Positions 49,401-60,269 of a stretch of DNA of 64,000 bases are shown here, in pieces; position 1 is the first letter of the stretch; the number at the start of each line of letters is the position of its first letter. Under the pieces are notes generated by a model. The model had not been told where the DNA came from. It worked only from the letters and a program-made list of their open reading frames with translations, and ran no database searches. This DNA comes from Neurospora tetraspora (taxonomy: Eukaryota; Ascomycota; Sordariomycetes; Sordariales; Sordariaceae), in assembly GCF_033439725.1 (NCBI RefSeq), contig NW_026944390.1, positions 2,852,001 to 2,916,000 on the forward strand, given 5' to 3'. Position numbers and translations under genes: made by a program.

Positions 49401-50613
49401 ATGACATTAAGTCATAACCAACCGGATCAGCCCCCGATGGCTTCCCTCATCGACATCGGCGAGTACGTAATGCCGGATATCCAACATCCCGATGAATCGG
49501 ACGGAATGTGCTCGATCAAAACGACCCCTATCTCTGGGTCTGAATATGGCGGTGACGACCAAAAGGAGCCTCTCATGCCTAAGGAGTCTTTGCCAACCAC
49601 CAAGGCGTCCGTCTCTGAAGCCCATGCAGGCACTCAAAGCAATCTTGTCCCTTCAAACAAGGTATGTCTCGGAACAAAGTCTCGACCACACGGCACTTGC
49701 GCTAAACTTGTTATTATAGGTTATTATCGCTGAACGCCCTTTCGACGCACGGAATTCATTGGAGCTTAGTTTCTCATACGGCGATATTCTGCATGTCATC
49801 GGTCGTAAGAATGACCAGTGGTACAAGGCGTTCAACCCTGCACAACCAGACGTTCGTGGTCTCGTGCCTGTCGCATATTTCCGAGACGTTGATTTCTGGG
49901 ATACAAAGCTGTGGGGTACAAGGCTGGGTGAGATAGTGTTTGTGGGGTCTATTCTGTCTTCTTTCCTTTTTGGGGTTTTCGGGCCTTTCATCCCCTTTGG
50001 TGGGCTTTTCTTTCTGGATTGGCGGTCGTCTGTTGAGCCTACCACTCCATGCACCTCGTCGTCTTCCTGCGCGAACAAAGTCCAGATTCCTCTTTGCGGC
50101 CCCACCAAGCCCTACCAGCCGTACCATCTCCTTCCAGCCTATAACCAGACCGCCTACGGCATTCTCGACTGCAACCACAACGCCACCCATGCCGAACTGT
50201 GGCTATCCTTCTTCGACAAGTCCACCGCAGCCACCCTTGTCCACTTTCACGACAGGGGCGGAATGCCTAACGAAATCGACTGCCGGCCCTGGAAGCGTCC
50301 GATGTTGAGGTACACCGAGGCATCAGGGCTGAACGAATTCACCCCAGAGGAGTGGGCTATCCAGTACTTGTTCCTGAAGGAGGACCGTTCCGTGGCCGAC
50401 TTCGTGATTCTCCCCAGCTTGGGTATCGATACACCGGGTCCGATCTCGTGCCACAACGATGAGACAAGTCTCCGTAGACGGTCTCACCAGTATATTGTTC
50501 AGATGGAGGTGGTCAGGCAGCAGATTGCGAGGAAGAGGCAGCTGGAGATTAAGGAGCTAGAGGACAAGAAGAAGAAGTCGGAGACAACCAGGAAGCCATC
50601 CGGATTTTTTTGA
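49401..50613 (+). CDS. SH3-domain protein with a hydrophobic segment and a C-terminal charged helix
   Basis: Exons 49401-49661 and 49720-50613 flank a 58 nt intron (GTATGT donor, GCTAAA branch-like site) and give 384 residues. Residues about 88-146 form an SH3 domain with ALYDY-equivalent ERPFDARNSLELSF, then GDILHVIGRKNDQWYKA and GLVPVAYF. The N-terminal 87 residues are acidic and Ser/Thr-rich. A hydrophobic stretch (about 158-180, VFVGSILSSFLFGVFGPFI) follows the SH3 domain and may be a membrane segment. The remaining region has an unknown fold. The C-terminal 40 residues are a charged helix (MEVVRQQIARKRQLEIKELE). An in-frame ATG at 49233 would add 56 residues; I prefer 49401. Function is unknown; SH3 domains bind Pro-rich peptides. 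Confidence 0.8.
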
Positions 50614-51154
50614 TGTGGGGAACGTATCGATTTGAGTTGAGGCACCATTGACAAGCAGTTGGCGGAGAGAAGTAAGCCCGAGGAGACAAGGAACATGGAA
50701 CAGGTGGACGAACAGATGATCGAAGAAGACTGATTTCCGAGATCTCCGACCTTTCCTCTTCCGGCTATGGGGTGATATGGCTTCGTCTTGGATCTTCCAG
50801 AAGGCACCCTTCAATGCTTATGTTCTTCTGCTGAGACGGATGGCGCGATGCCTTGATTGGGGTATTTGTTCTTGAGTGTTCAACCATGTTGATGGTATTC
50901 TACCGTGCTTCCAGGAAATCGGGGAAGCAGGATGGCGTTAATGTCTCAGGTCACCTTACGCTAGATTTAGTGCACTTTTATGTGCGTAGTAATGATAATG
51001 CTTTTTTCACCATGTGTATCTCTCCCGCTGTCGTAGGTATGTTCCTCTATCGAGACTGGACCATCAACGCTTTAGACGGGGGAAAGAACTCCCGGAAGAG
51101 TAAACCCTGTCCTGTCCCTGCCCCGTCGCCGGCTTCGGGCAAGAATATCTATCC
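50614..51154. other. Intergenic region downstream of the SH3 gene
   Basis: It is 541 bases with no convincing gene. A plus-strand frame of about 100 codons (50853-51158) lacks any motif and ends in the MITE border. Confidence 0.45.
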
Positions 51155-51377
51155 TTAGACTACGTTTATTCTAGTACGGTTTTCGTACAAAAAGCCTCAT
51201 ACGACCTTTTTCATACTCAAAAAGGTGGCCAATTCACTGGCTGTCCCAAGTTGAGTTGTAACTCGCCTCGGGGGTCTCGAATTGAGTTTAGTTGGGTTGA
51301 GTTAAGTCGAGTTGGTTGAGTAAGTTGAGTTATTCTAAGCGCTGTACGAAAACCGTACGAGAACAAACGCAGCCTTA
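51155..51377. mobile_element. MITE-like element, 217 bp, 31-bp inverted termini, TTA target duplication
   Basis: The left terminus (51158-51188) starts GACTACGTTTATTCTAGTAC and the reverse complement of the right terminus (51344-51374) starts GGCTGCGTTTGTTCTCGTAC; both continue GGTTTTCGTAC. Only four of 31 positions differ. TTA flanks both sides (51155-51157 and 51375-51377). The interior has repeated GTTGAGT-type words and no coding capacity. It is a non-autonomous DNA element mobilised by an unknown transposase. Confidence 0.88.
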
Positions 51378-51882
51378 TAGGCACTAATCTGTTGAATTTA
51401 TTTCTCATTTGTAGAGCTGATTTATTATGAGACTTTTGTAACGTCCATATTGCTGCTTCCTGGAATCAATGCCGGCGTTTTGTGTGCTTGTGGTGTTGTT
51501 GTCACTGGAGTGGACGAGAGACAGATTAGGAAAGAGGGATCTGTTGCAAATGCTCGGCTTAGATGGTGCACTATCTGTAACGCTCCAAAAGTCGGGTTGA
51601 TTGAGATAGTAGGGTAACAGAGGTGAAGTGTCAGGATGTCCGCTGAATGGCCGCTACAGGGCCGGCGTACTGGTATAACAAATCTCATTACCTGTACCTT
51701 GAGAACAGTGTATCTTTCCAACATGGAAGTCTGGCAGTCATGCCGCCGTAGGATCGGACTGGTCCCTCGGATAAATACGGCATCCAACACACGCCAAGAC
51801 CGGGAAATAGAACATGACAATTATAGAAACGCAGTCTAGGCCTTTGATAGCTTGCTTTCAATGTTGAGTTCGTGAACCAAGA
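51378..51882. other. Intergenic region
   Basis: About 500 bases between the MITE and the end of the next minus-strand gene. A minus-strand frame of 131 codons across 51425-51820 shows no motif and I do not call it. Confidence 0.4.
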
Positions 51883-53939
51883 TCATACCATGTCTCGTAA
51901 GCAGATGATTGATGTAGTTGTGATGGAATTCACGTTTGAAATCACTTCATGACGTGCAACGTATAGAATAACGTGAAATACATTCTCAACCAAATCACCA
52001 CTGCTATGTGACCTTTGGCATGCCTTGAGTTGAGCGAGGCCGACCTCTGGCCTTTCTCTTCGGTATCGCTCCCAGCGCCGCCCCGCCGCCGTTTCGCGTC
52101 TGTAATCTACTAACACCCACCACCACTCTCTTATCGACTCTTGGACGCAGTGTTTCCAGTCGATCGGCACGCGAACCCAATGCTGCGTCTCTGAGAGATA
52201 TGCGCTTGGACTGCCGACGGGGTCGGGAATCGGTGGTGACCGCCTCGGACCTGGGTCCGGGACGCCGCGTGGAGCAGCCGCACTGCCATCTGTGTCGTGA
52301 ATCCCCCCCCGTGCCTTCGATCTTTTCCTACTTCTTGTCCCCGGACCATCGCCCTCGCCGGCTGCCATGTTCTCCGTCTTGAACTGCGGTTCCATGGTGT
52401 CCTCGTTTGCCGGGAACTTGCGTTTCTTGCTTCGTGTTGTGCGTGCGTTGTCGCTCCCACTGGCCACCGTCTTCTCCGTCTCATCCGTCCGCCGCTGTTT
52501 TCCGACCCGGGCCTCGAGGACATCATTTGTTGTCCGCTTCCTTTTCCTGCTTCCTGTTCCCCCGGAGCCGCTGCCCTTGCCCGCCGCCTTCTGCTCTGCC
52601 TCAATCTTGCTTATTTCAGATAGGACCCACTCAACCCTGCGCTGCTGATGATCTGCTTTTGCCTTGGCCCTCCGGTATTTCTTCGTATTGTCGAGGTACT
52701 CGTCCACGAGCTTGTTCCTCCGAGTGATATCGTCGAGGTGAATCTGGGCCGATTGTAGGCTTTCCGGCGTGTGAGCTGCCGTGAACGAGCGCACTCGTGC
52801 TGCAAATGCGGCCTCGTGGAACTCGCGGAGTCGCATGGCCTTGGCCTCCGTACTTGCCAGATCATCGCACGTATCGAGAGGCCCCACCACCCCTGCCTTG
52901 ACGAGTTTCTCCCACTCGGCGTCATGCTGTGGTCGTAGTTTCCGGACAAATGGAGTGAGCTCGTCGAGGAAGAAGCATTCGAAGGCAAGATACTCGACAA
53001 ATGTCGTCCACTGGTCCTGCTGCTTTGGGTCTGCCTGCAGCTGGAAGGGCTGGACGAACCCGTAGTCCATGACCAGTCTGCTTGCCTCCGCAGCATATCT
53101 GGACAAGACAGCTTCTGCATCATCGTCGTCGCGCTGCGGTCGACCACGGCCCCCGTGCCACTCGTTCTCCCACTTACGGCGCGTCGACTGCTCGAAATTC
53201 GGCTTGGCTATGACCTTGTACTCCCCCATCATTTCAAGCTCGCGCCGCTTGTCATCGAGATATTCGGAGAACCCGACAGTCTGCCGCCTGTTGACCAGTT
53301 GCCAAGCGCGATATTCCTTCCAGCGGCGCAGCTGTCTGAAGAACACCCAATTGTGCGGATTCGGTGTGTCGGGATATTCCGCCCACGGTCGCAACATATC
53401 GCGATATGCGTCCGGATCTGTCGAGACTTGCGGTAGGAGACTGAGGGGGAAGAGCGGCCTGCAACCGTCATCGAGGAGGGCTTGGTAGCACCTGGCCTGG
53501 TACTCCTCGTCTTCGAGAGGCGGGACAGTCGAGGACCTGGAGGAGAGTACTCGGGCCAGCAGTGTAGCGAGTTGGAGGGGGTCAACAGAGGGTGCGACGG
53601 TTTTCTGGACGGCCGTCCTGAATGGGTGTCAGTTACGATTTGGATTGATATTGCGAACTGCGGATTGCCATCGACTCTCAGCAGCCGCTCGGCAAGTCGG
53701 TCCCTCGTGGCTTGGGAGACATCTGTCCAGTCCGAGATGTTCGAGATACGCAGAGCGCCGTCTTGGTCGGTGAGATTGTCCTTCACAAACAGGGCGAGGT
53801 CATGCTGGTTGAGACCAAGAAATTGGTCAACTGAAAGCGGCACTTTGTCATCAACTGAAAGCGACTCTTGGTCAACTGAAGGCGGCTCTTGGTCATCAAC
53901 TGAAAGCGGCTCTTGGTCAACTGAAAGCGGCTCCATCAT
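51883..53939 (-). CDS. Unrecognised charged protein with N-terminal tandem repeats and a frame break
   Basis: Coding character is strong on the minus strand. From ATG 53939 the protein starts with about five copies of an 8-residue (D)QEPLSVD repeat, followed by LNQHDLALFVKDNL and a helical segment ending near NPQFAISIQ. Homologous-looking sequence continues in a different frame (TAVQKTVAPSVDPLQLA, then AYRDMLRPWAEYP) for more than 500 codons to 51883. The switch lies between about 53605 and 53640. No canonical intron with matching phases bridges it, since CTGAC and CAG are only 19-32 bases from the only nearby GT. A frameshift is the simplest reading. The middle and C-terminal parts have basic KRKR clusters, suggesting a nuclear protein. 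No family is recognised; the last about 35 codons may be spurious. Confidence 0.55.
53820..53935 (-). repeat. Coding minisatellite, 21- and 24-base units
   Basis: Units of TCAACTGAAAGCGGCTCTTGG, alternately with an extra TCA, are repeated about five times. They encode the EPLSVD(D)Q repeat of the N-terminus of the overlapping gene. Most copies differ by one or two bases, so the array is fairly recent. Confidence 0.8.
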
Positions 53940-54731
53940 GGCCTTGGTTTGTTCGAGCGCGCTGGGTGCTGTCGCTAGGATGATGTTGTCGTGGTGTCGC
54001 ACGCGTTTTAAATGTCGAAGAGCATCGGCGAGCTGTGGGTGCCAAGTCGTGTTGGGGGGGATAGGAGTTTATCAGTGCTCTGTAGGATTGGATCCATCCC
54101 TTAAACGGTGTAGTGTAGCTGTGTTATTTCGGCGCGTCCCACAAGTACCAGCAGTACCTAGCGCTTTGGCTTGAAAGCTAAGGAATCTGCCGATACTGGT
54201 TGCGAACGCTAACAGTATCCGAGCTTTTGAAGTAGCATCATGCGTCAAGTGGTATCTGCAGGCAATCGGGACAATTGATTGGCCACAACCTCACATTCCG
54301 TTTGAAGGGATGGATGACCGTTGTACCCTGGGCTTCTGTGCAAGGACCTCTCCTGTCGGCTACAGCCCCACCGCAGCTAGCACCCCGCTATTAAGGCTAT
54401 AGCGCCTTCCTCCCACAAGGTATTTTGATAGATCCCCTCAAACCACAATTTTAAAGAGGGCATCTTTACCCAGTACATCGAACCCAGGTTCTTGCTACAC
54501 AGCTCCAGTCCTCACAGCCGCCAAGATGCACAGTACCTCTTGTCTATATGTATGAATATCTAATTTACATCATGTTTTTATACACTATATAGATGCAAGG
54601 TATGGCTGTCCGTCTCGAGCTCTTACCAAAAGTGTAAGTAACTACACCATCATGATCAATTCATATCAAACAAAATTCGTCGCTCTATATACAATCCCAC
54701 GGTCAAAACCAACAAGGAATCTCAGACACAA
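53940..54731. other. Intergenic region
   Basis: About 790 bases between the charged-protein gene and the 3' end of the kinase gene, both on the minus strand. The window 54,180-54,720 has only short frames and AT-richer patches. No feature is recognised. Confidence 0.5.
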
Positions 54732-57054
54732 TTAGTCGATCCGGCTATCCCCCGCGACAGACTTGTTCCGTTTCGCCGTCCTGTTCTCTGACGTGCCACC
54801 GGACACTAATGGGCTCCTAGATGTTCGTGTCAGCTTCAATGCTTGGTCCTTCCAGCTCGGGTCACCAGCCTCCCGTACGGTACTTACCTGGTAGTCCTCG
54901 GTCTCTTAAAGGAGGGCGCGGCATCAGCCTCATTGCCTCTGCGTGTGTCTGTCCTCTCCGCCACCTCCGCTCTATCCCCCATATCCTTGACAGCATCGGA
55001 GGGTGGCGTAGCCTCCAGATGTATTTCGGGAGGCGCTGCAAGCCCCAAGACGGACCTGGGCGACCCTTGGACTTCTCCGTCCTGCGGCTTGGTTGTGATT
55101 GTCGAAGCCGAGCTAGACCCTCCGCTGTCGCTGCAGCCTCCGTCCGAGCCATAGCCAAAGCTGGACCTATTGAAGAGGTTGTCCTCGGGATTTTCAAGCT
55201 TGGAAAGGAGCTGCTCGATATGTACTGTGGTCGCCTTGGGGGACGGGGCGTTCGTGGAACGGACATGTCGTCCAGGATTGCTGATAATGTCTCTTTCCAG
55301 CGTCGAGTCCCTGAGTCCTGGATCGCCCGTTTTCGGCTCCGTGGTTTCGCTGTCGGCCTTCCGGGCCTCACCCAGACGGATCGTGGACGCCTCATTCTCG
55401 GAATTGTCCGGGCTGTAGCTATTACTTACTGCACCATTGCTTTCTTCATCGGTATGGTTGAGTAAGAGTAAGGTATTATTGAGGCAGTCCGTGGCCGTCT
55501 TTCGGGCGTCGGGCCGTAGACAGAGCATCGAGTCCAGGAGGAATGACAGTAGGTCATCTCCCTGTACCTGTAGCCCACTCATTCTTTTCACCCACAGGCG
55601 GACACGATTGCACCACTCCACTCCCCGCCTGCCGTATTGTGGAAGTCCACACACGAGCTCAGCAAGCACGACGCCCAGCGACCACACGTCGACAAGGGCC
55701 GTATAAGCCGCCCCTTCGTCTCGCATAATAGTAGCACTTGCTTCGTAGACCTCGGGTGCCAAATAGAGGCAGGTGCCGCAAATGGTCTTGAGGACGTCTC
55801 CCTCGCGGGATAGACCAAAGTCTGCGAACTTGACAAAGATGGCGTCGGGGCGGCGATACATGACCAGGATATTGGTCGGCTTGACGTCTCTGTGCACGAT
55901 CTGCGGGTCGAGCGTATGGAGGTAGGCGAGAGCTTCCAGCGTCTGCGCGAGGATCTGCTTGCATTCGTAGCGGGAGAAGCCACGGCCGGCTTGGAGGTGG
56001 TCGCCAACAGATTCGTCGGGCACGTATTCGAGGTGCAAACACGGCGTCGGCCCCGGACTGTAGTTTAGCAAGGAAACGATGTGCCTCTAGTAGGAGCAAG
56101 TTAGCAGAGCTGCCCTCGGGCGCGTTGTTGTGACGCACTGGATTGGACTAACGTGGTCGATCCGACGTAGGATGAGGGCTTCTCTTTCCCACGCAGCGGC
56201 GTCGAACGACCTGTTAACTGGTCTCTTGAGCGCGTACTGCTCTCCGGTGCTGACGTTCCAAACGCGATAGACAACCGCGAAACTCCCTCGGCCAAGCTCC
56301 TTCTCCAACGTTACAGGCGCGGTAGGTTTTAAAGCCGGCGTCTGCACGCCGGAGGGGACTTCGGTCCCACGCCGGCTCAAAATGCCGATTTGGTCAAGGT
56401 CGAGGAGAGGATCGGCGTCCGCCGTCCCGGCGAGGAATCTGTCGACCTTGTCCCTGTAGGACCTGGATTGAACGTCGTGCTGTGGCACGACGAGCTGGAA
56501 CTGTAGGGACGGAGATACCTTGACGATGATAGGGCTTTTGTCCTTTAGAAAGTCGCTCCCTCCAACGATCCAGCGGAACGAGGACCACCGACCGCGCTCC
56601 ACCCCTTCATACACGACCGTGGTGCCGCGCGTAGAACCCAGGTCCTGGACGACGAGACAGTAATCCTGATTGAATGTGAGAGCGAAGTGGTAGAAGCTAA
56701 CGCCCTTGAGGGGCGTGAGACGGAGCTCAGCATCCTCGCTCCGTCCACACCTCAAGCCAACGCGAGTCTTAGGTATATGGGCGAAAGTCACCCTAATACA
56801 AGCCTCTAATTCAAGAGGGTCGCGCTCCTCCGCTTCCTCCGTCGGCTCTCGGTCGAGCCTGTTGAATATATTGGGTGGTCCCGAGTGGACTGCCGCCGAA
56901 GCGTATTTCGGCACCTCCGGGCGACAGTATCTTGGAGGACGGTAGCCCGGGTTCTCCTTATTCTCGTCGATAGTATCTTTTGCCCCTTCGTATCCCTGGC
57001 TGCTACCGCCGGGTAGATGTAAGCTATAACGTCATCGTCGCCGCCGTTGTCCAT
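54732..57054 (-). CDS. FHA-domain serine/threonine protein kinase (Rad53/Chk2-like layout)
   Basis: Four exons fit (57054-57007, 56956-56153, 56086-54888, 54816-54732), about 711 residues. The first intron (50 nt, GTAGCA donor) is the weakest call; it is chosen because no ATG lies in the FHA frame. An FHA domain spans about 75-160 (CGRSEDAELRL, then DLGSTRGT). The kinase domain follows: GRGSFAVVY loop at 238, ALKRP lysine at 260, HRDVKPTN with Asp 351, DFGLS with Asp 373, and APEVY. All catalytic residues are present, so an active kinase is expected. The Ser/Thr-rich tail ends with a basic segment created by the last exon (AG/GTAAGT donor). FHA plus kinase is the Rad53/Cds1/Mek1 architecture, but the tail and the domain order (FHA first, single) do not prove a checkpoint role. 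Confidence 0.85.
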
Positions 57055-57845
57055 TACGAAGAGCAAGAGAGTGAGGAGGAGGGAATAGGGTCGTTGGATG
57101 GCTAAGGAGGGTGCGCGAATGATGGAGGAACAGGACGAATGTATCTACACTTGGCACCTTTATCGGCATACATATATATCAGGGAGCAGGAATCTGACGA
57201 CCTAGGCCGCAATGGGAATTAGAGTATTCTTTAGCATTGATATCACAATGTGCTTGGGTACCGCTTTTTTTCACTCGATGTGGTTTTACTCAACCTGTGC
57301 TAAGATCCGGACTAGCAAAGCCTAACACGGGGATACAGGTGATACTGGAAATCCCACTAATGTCTGTGACTGAATGGTTCCAAGGAATTATGTGGCTGCG
57401 TTGGCAAGCCTGCGATGGATTGTGACTCGCATTAACTCAGTAATAGATTGGTTGAACTTCTTGTTAGACTTTGCTTCTGTCAGATGGTCCCGGCCCTATA
57501 CCTGTTTGAGCAAAATCAAATCGAGTGAGAATTACCGGTAGCCAACTGGATGCGATTCACGCCAGCAGTCCCGCCTACAAGGTAGCTATCTTAAAAGGGC
57601 TAGGGACCTGCGTAGTACTTGAGCAGTACTTATCAGCTTATCTAACATAATATAGAGGTACTGTGTACACTGCATCGGCCCAATTATTGGCGGGGCCGTT
57701 CCTAGTTCTGCGGACCGTACACGTGTACAACACCAGACAGCTCCGCCCAGTAGGTCGACCCGCACAGATCATCCCGGCTTCCCAAATGCGGGCCGCGGCC
57801 GGCACCTAGCGCGCAGAGCAATCGTCTGGAACAAATTCTCTGCCG
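57055..57845. other. Divergent intergenic region
   Basis: About 790 bases between the kinase gene (leftward) and a small rightward gene, with some AT-rich stretches. No gene or repeat is recognised. Confidence 0.5.
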
Positions 57846-58315
57846 TTGAACTACAACGAGCACAGACGGACCACAGACTCATCAAACGACCTCAGTCATA
57901 TACCAAAGGACTGTTTACCCACTCTCATGACAGAAGCTGACGCGGCGGAGGACCCGGCAGTGTCGGCAGAGACCTTGGTACGCAGACTCTCGTCCTCCCC
58001 CCCAACTAAAAACTCTCAGAGGTCTGACTCCGATGAGGTGTGCAGCGGCAGCGCTGGACGAGTCTGACCCAAGACAAGGATTTCTTCAATAATGTCGACT
58101 GGCAGCCGATCGACTTCATACCGTCCGTCGGGTACGAGAGGAAGATCTGCTTCCTGGGGTGCGAGAGCCTCGCCTTCCAGAATCCCAGCGGCAAGGCCAT
58201 CTGGACAACCAAAGGCGATGGGGAGATGATCGTCCCCGCGAACGTGGGAGTCTACCTGATCCGGGGGAAGTGGAAGTGTGCTGCTGCAATGCCGTTGTCG
58301 TCGTTGTTAGCTTGA
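57846..58315 (+). CDS. Small unrecognised protein, two exons
   Basis: Exons 57846-57977 and 58046-58315 with a 68 nt intron (GTACGC donor, CTGAC branch, TGCAG acceptor, phase 0) give 133 residues. The second exon has compact-domain character (DFFNNVDWQPIDFI, then GYERKICFLGCESLAF and GEMIVPANVGVYLIRG), but no family is recognised. Its last 21 codons overlap antisense with the end of the neighbouring minus-strand gene. Confidence rests on the clean intron phase and residue composition only. Confidence 0.5.
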
Positions 58316-59403
58316 ATGTCGCTCGCGTTTGGGATTGCGAAGAGTCGCTGCGCGATCCGGAGCCCTCGTAGGAATTCGAGACGGAGACGCAGGGTACCGT
58401 AGCGTGGCTCGTGGGTCGCATGTACTTCTATCATAATGCAGTCCGTTGTGTCGGCCAGCCCGGCCGTGTCTCTCTCCCACGTCCGTAGCCGGCTCGTGTC
58501 GATTGCTTCATAGAGCTGCGAGCCGAATATCAAGGCGGCAGCCGCGCAACACGCCCTTTGGAGGCTGCAAGGGCCGTCGCTGCCTGCATACGGTCAGTGA
58601 ACCCCGCTGCCACGCTCGGCTATTTTACTCCTTCCAGGTATATACTTACTATTATAGCCCGACTCTTGTATCCGGCAACCCGCGGGGAACAAGACCTTCT
58701 CGAAAAGGTCGACGTCCCCGATATCCAGCCACAGGATGCAATCCTCCTTATCTACGGAAGGAAAGTCCATCCGTACTAATCCGGTCGTCGTCCGAATCGA
58801 AAACTGGTCATTCCCACATCTAGCTGGAGCTTTGCAAATAGCCTCGAAAACACCGACGGCAAACTGGCTGCGGACGACTTCCAAAGGCGCCCCGTTAAAG
58901 CGCCATGGTTTGGGGCCGTCGGCTGTGGTGGTAGGGCTTTCTACGGCCATCGCCGTTCTCGGTATTGCAGGGAAGAGGGCTTGGATCAGCTTCTGGAAGG
59001 CTATGCTGCCCCTGATCCTATGCCGCCTGGCGATGTCCTCAAGGATGACCTTGTCCGCGTCACCGAGGCGAATCTTGGCTCTCTGCTCATGGTGTTGACG
59101 AAAGAGTTCCAGGTTGTATTTGACGCAAGCCGTATTCGTGTTGACGATCAGCAGGAAAGGTATGAAGATCTGAGGATCCTCATCCAACACATCGAGGTAG
59201 AGTTTGTGCGCTCTCTTTTCGGCATGGCGTGTCCTGATTTCTCTTGTCGATCGAACCTCTTCGCCTCTGTCCTGGCGCTTGAATTCACTGCACGCAATGA
59301 CTAGACGATGCTCCAATAGGTTGCGGTACGTGGTTGGGATTGAATCTAGTTGGTTGATTCGATCCCGGAGTTTGTACATACAGGCCAGCCGATGAGGTGC
59401 CAT
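58252..59403 (-). CDS. Unrecognised protein, two exons
   Basis: Exons 59403-58650 and 58583-58252 flank a 66 nt intron (GTAAGT donor, CACTGAC branch, TGCAG acceptor, phase 1), giving 361 residues. An in-frame ATG at 59433 would add ten. The first part is basic and helical (KRQDRGEEVRSTREIRTRHAEKRAHK) with a hydrophobic FIPFLLIV patch. The middle has FRQHHEQRAKIRLGDADKVILED, and the C-terminal half has CIMIEVHATHEPRYGTLRLRLEF. I do not recognise a domain. It converges with the gene to its left and their coding ends overlap by 64 bases. Confidence 0.65.
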
Positions 59404-59529
59404 GGCAATCAATGGCCGAACCAATACGATCAAGATGACAGCAGATGAGGGAGGGTAGAGGAAGGCAGAGGAAGGCAGATGAAAAAGTGGATAGGACTTT
59501 TGTAGTGTTTACCGCTTTGTCTCATCCAC

Positions 59530-60115
59530 TACCGCTTATTCTCATTCAAACCGGATTTATCTAACCTCCTTGTAGTTTAGTGCAGCCAGGTGGGCACCTG
59601 CAACCAGGGTAATCAACGTGGCCGTACAAGGGGGTTCGAATGGTTTACAGGGGAAAAAAAAGTGGCCTCCCCTGCTGGAGTGGCTGCTTGGCAAAAGAGG
59701 GAACTCACCTTGGGGTCGGTCGGGTTTTTGATGTTGAACCCGCGACGGGAATCTTGATGGCGGTGAGCTTGAACACGTCGCTAGACTTGACGCTTGCTTC
59801 TTTGATGAAAGACTGCATCGCGATCGATAGTCTTGGTGTTGTTTGATTGATTCTGGTTGATCTGTTGATTCTGGTGGTTTGAGGGCACGAGTTAGAGTCG
59901 AGAAAGGTGGTTGTTTGAGGAAGGAGGAAGGAGGTGGGGTGGCTGGGCGAGATTCTCAAAGATTACTGGCACGGGGCACACGGCTGGCAGGGGAGTCTGC
60001 AGGTGGCTGGCAGGGTTGAAAAGTGGGTTAAAGTGGGCTTGTCGGCCCGGCTATACTATGATGGGTTTAGCGGGGCAGGGGGGGATAAATCCGGTTTGAA
60101 TGAAAAAAAGCGGTA
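59530..60115 (-). mobile_element. Non-autonomous 582 bp copy of the CCGCTT transposon, not RIP-mutated
   Basis: The element spans 59532-60113 inside TA borders. The left end, from TACCGCTTATTCTCATTCAA, is repeated inverted at the right end over about 30 bases, including CATTCAAACCGGATTTATC. Its right about 430 bases correspond to the right end of the 6.2 kb copy at 35,690-36,131, but keep ordinary composition. It is therefore an internal-deletion derivative. A minus-strand frame starts MQSFIKEASVKSSDVFKL near 59816 and meets an intron-like CCCAAG/GTGAGT donor near 59709, so the full element probably had a spliced gene starting here. A partial second start, TACCGCTTTGTCTCATCC, lies 20 bases further left at 59510. 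Confidence 0.85.
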
Positions 60116-60269
60116 GTCCTACTCAAGTTTAGGAGCTGTACTGTCCTGCCATCCGCTGCGAGTCACCCGCATGCTGGAACTTGCCAGTCGTCTTGAGTGG
60201 TCTCGCTAAGTCTGTCAGCCCCATCTGCTACGTTGGCGCTCCGGCATGCAGGTCCTTTCCCCGATCTAC

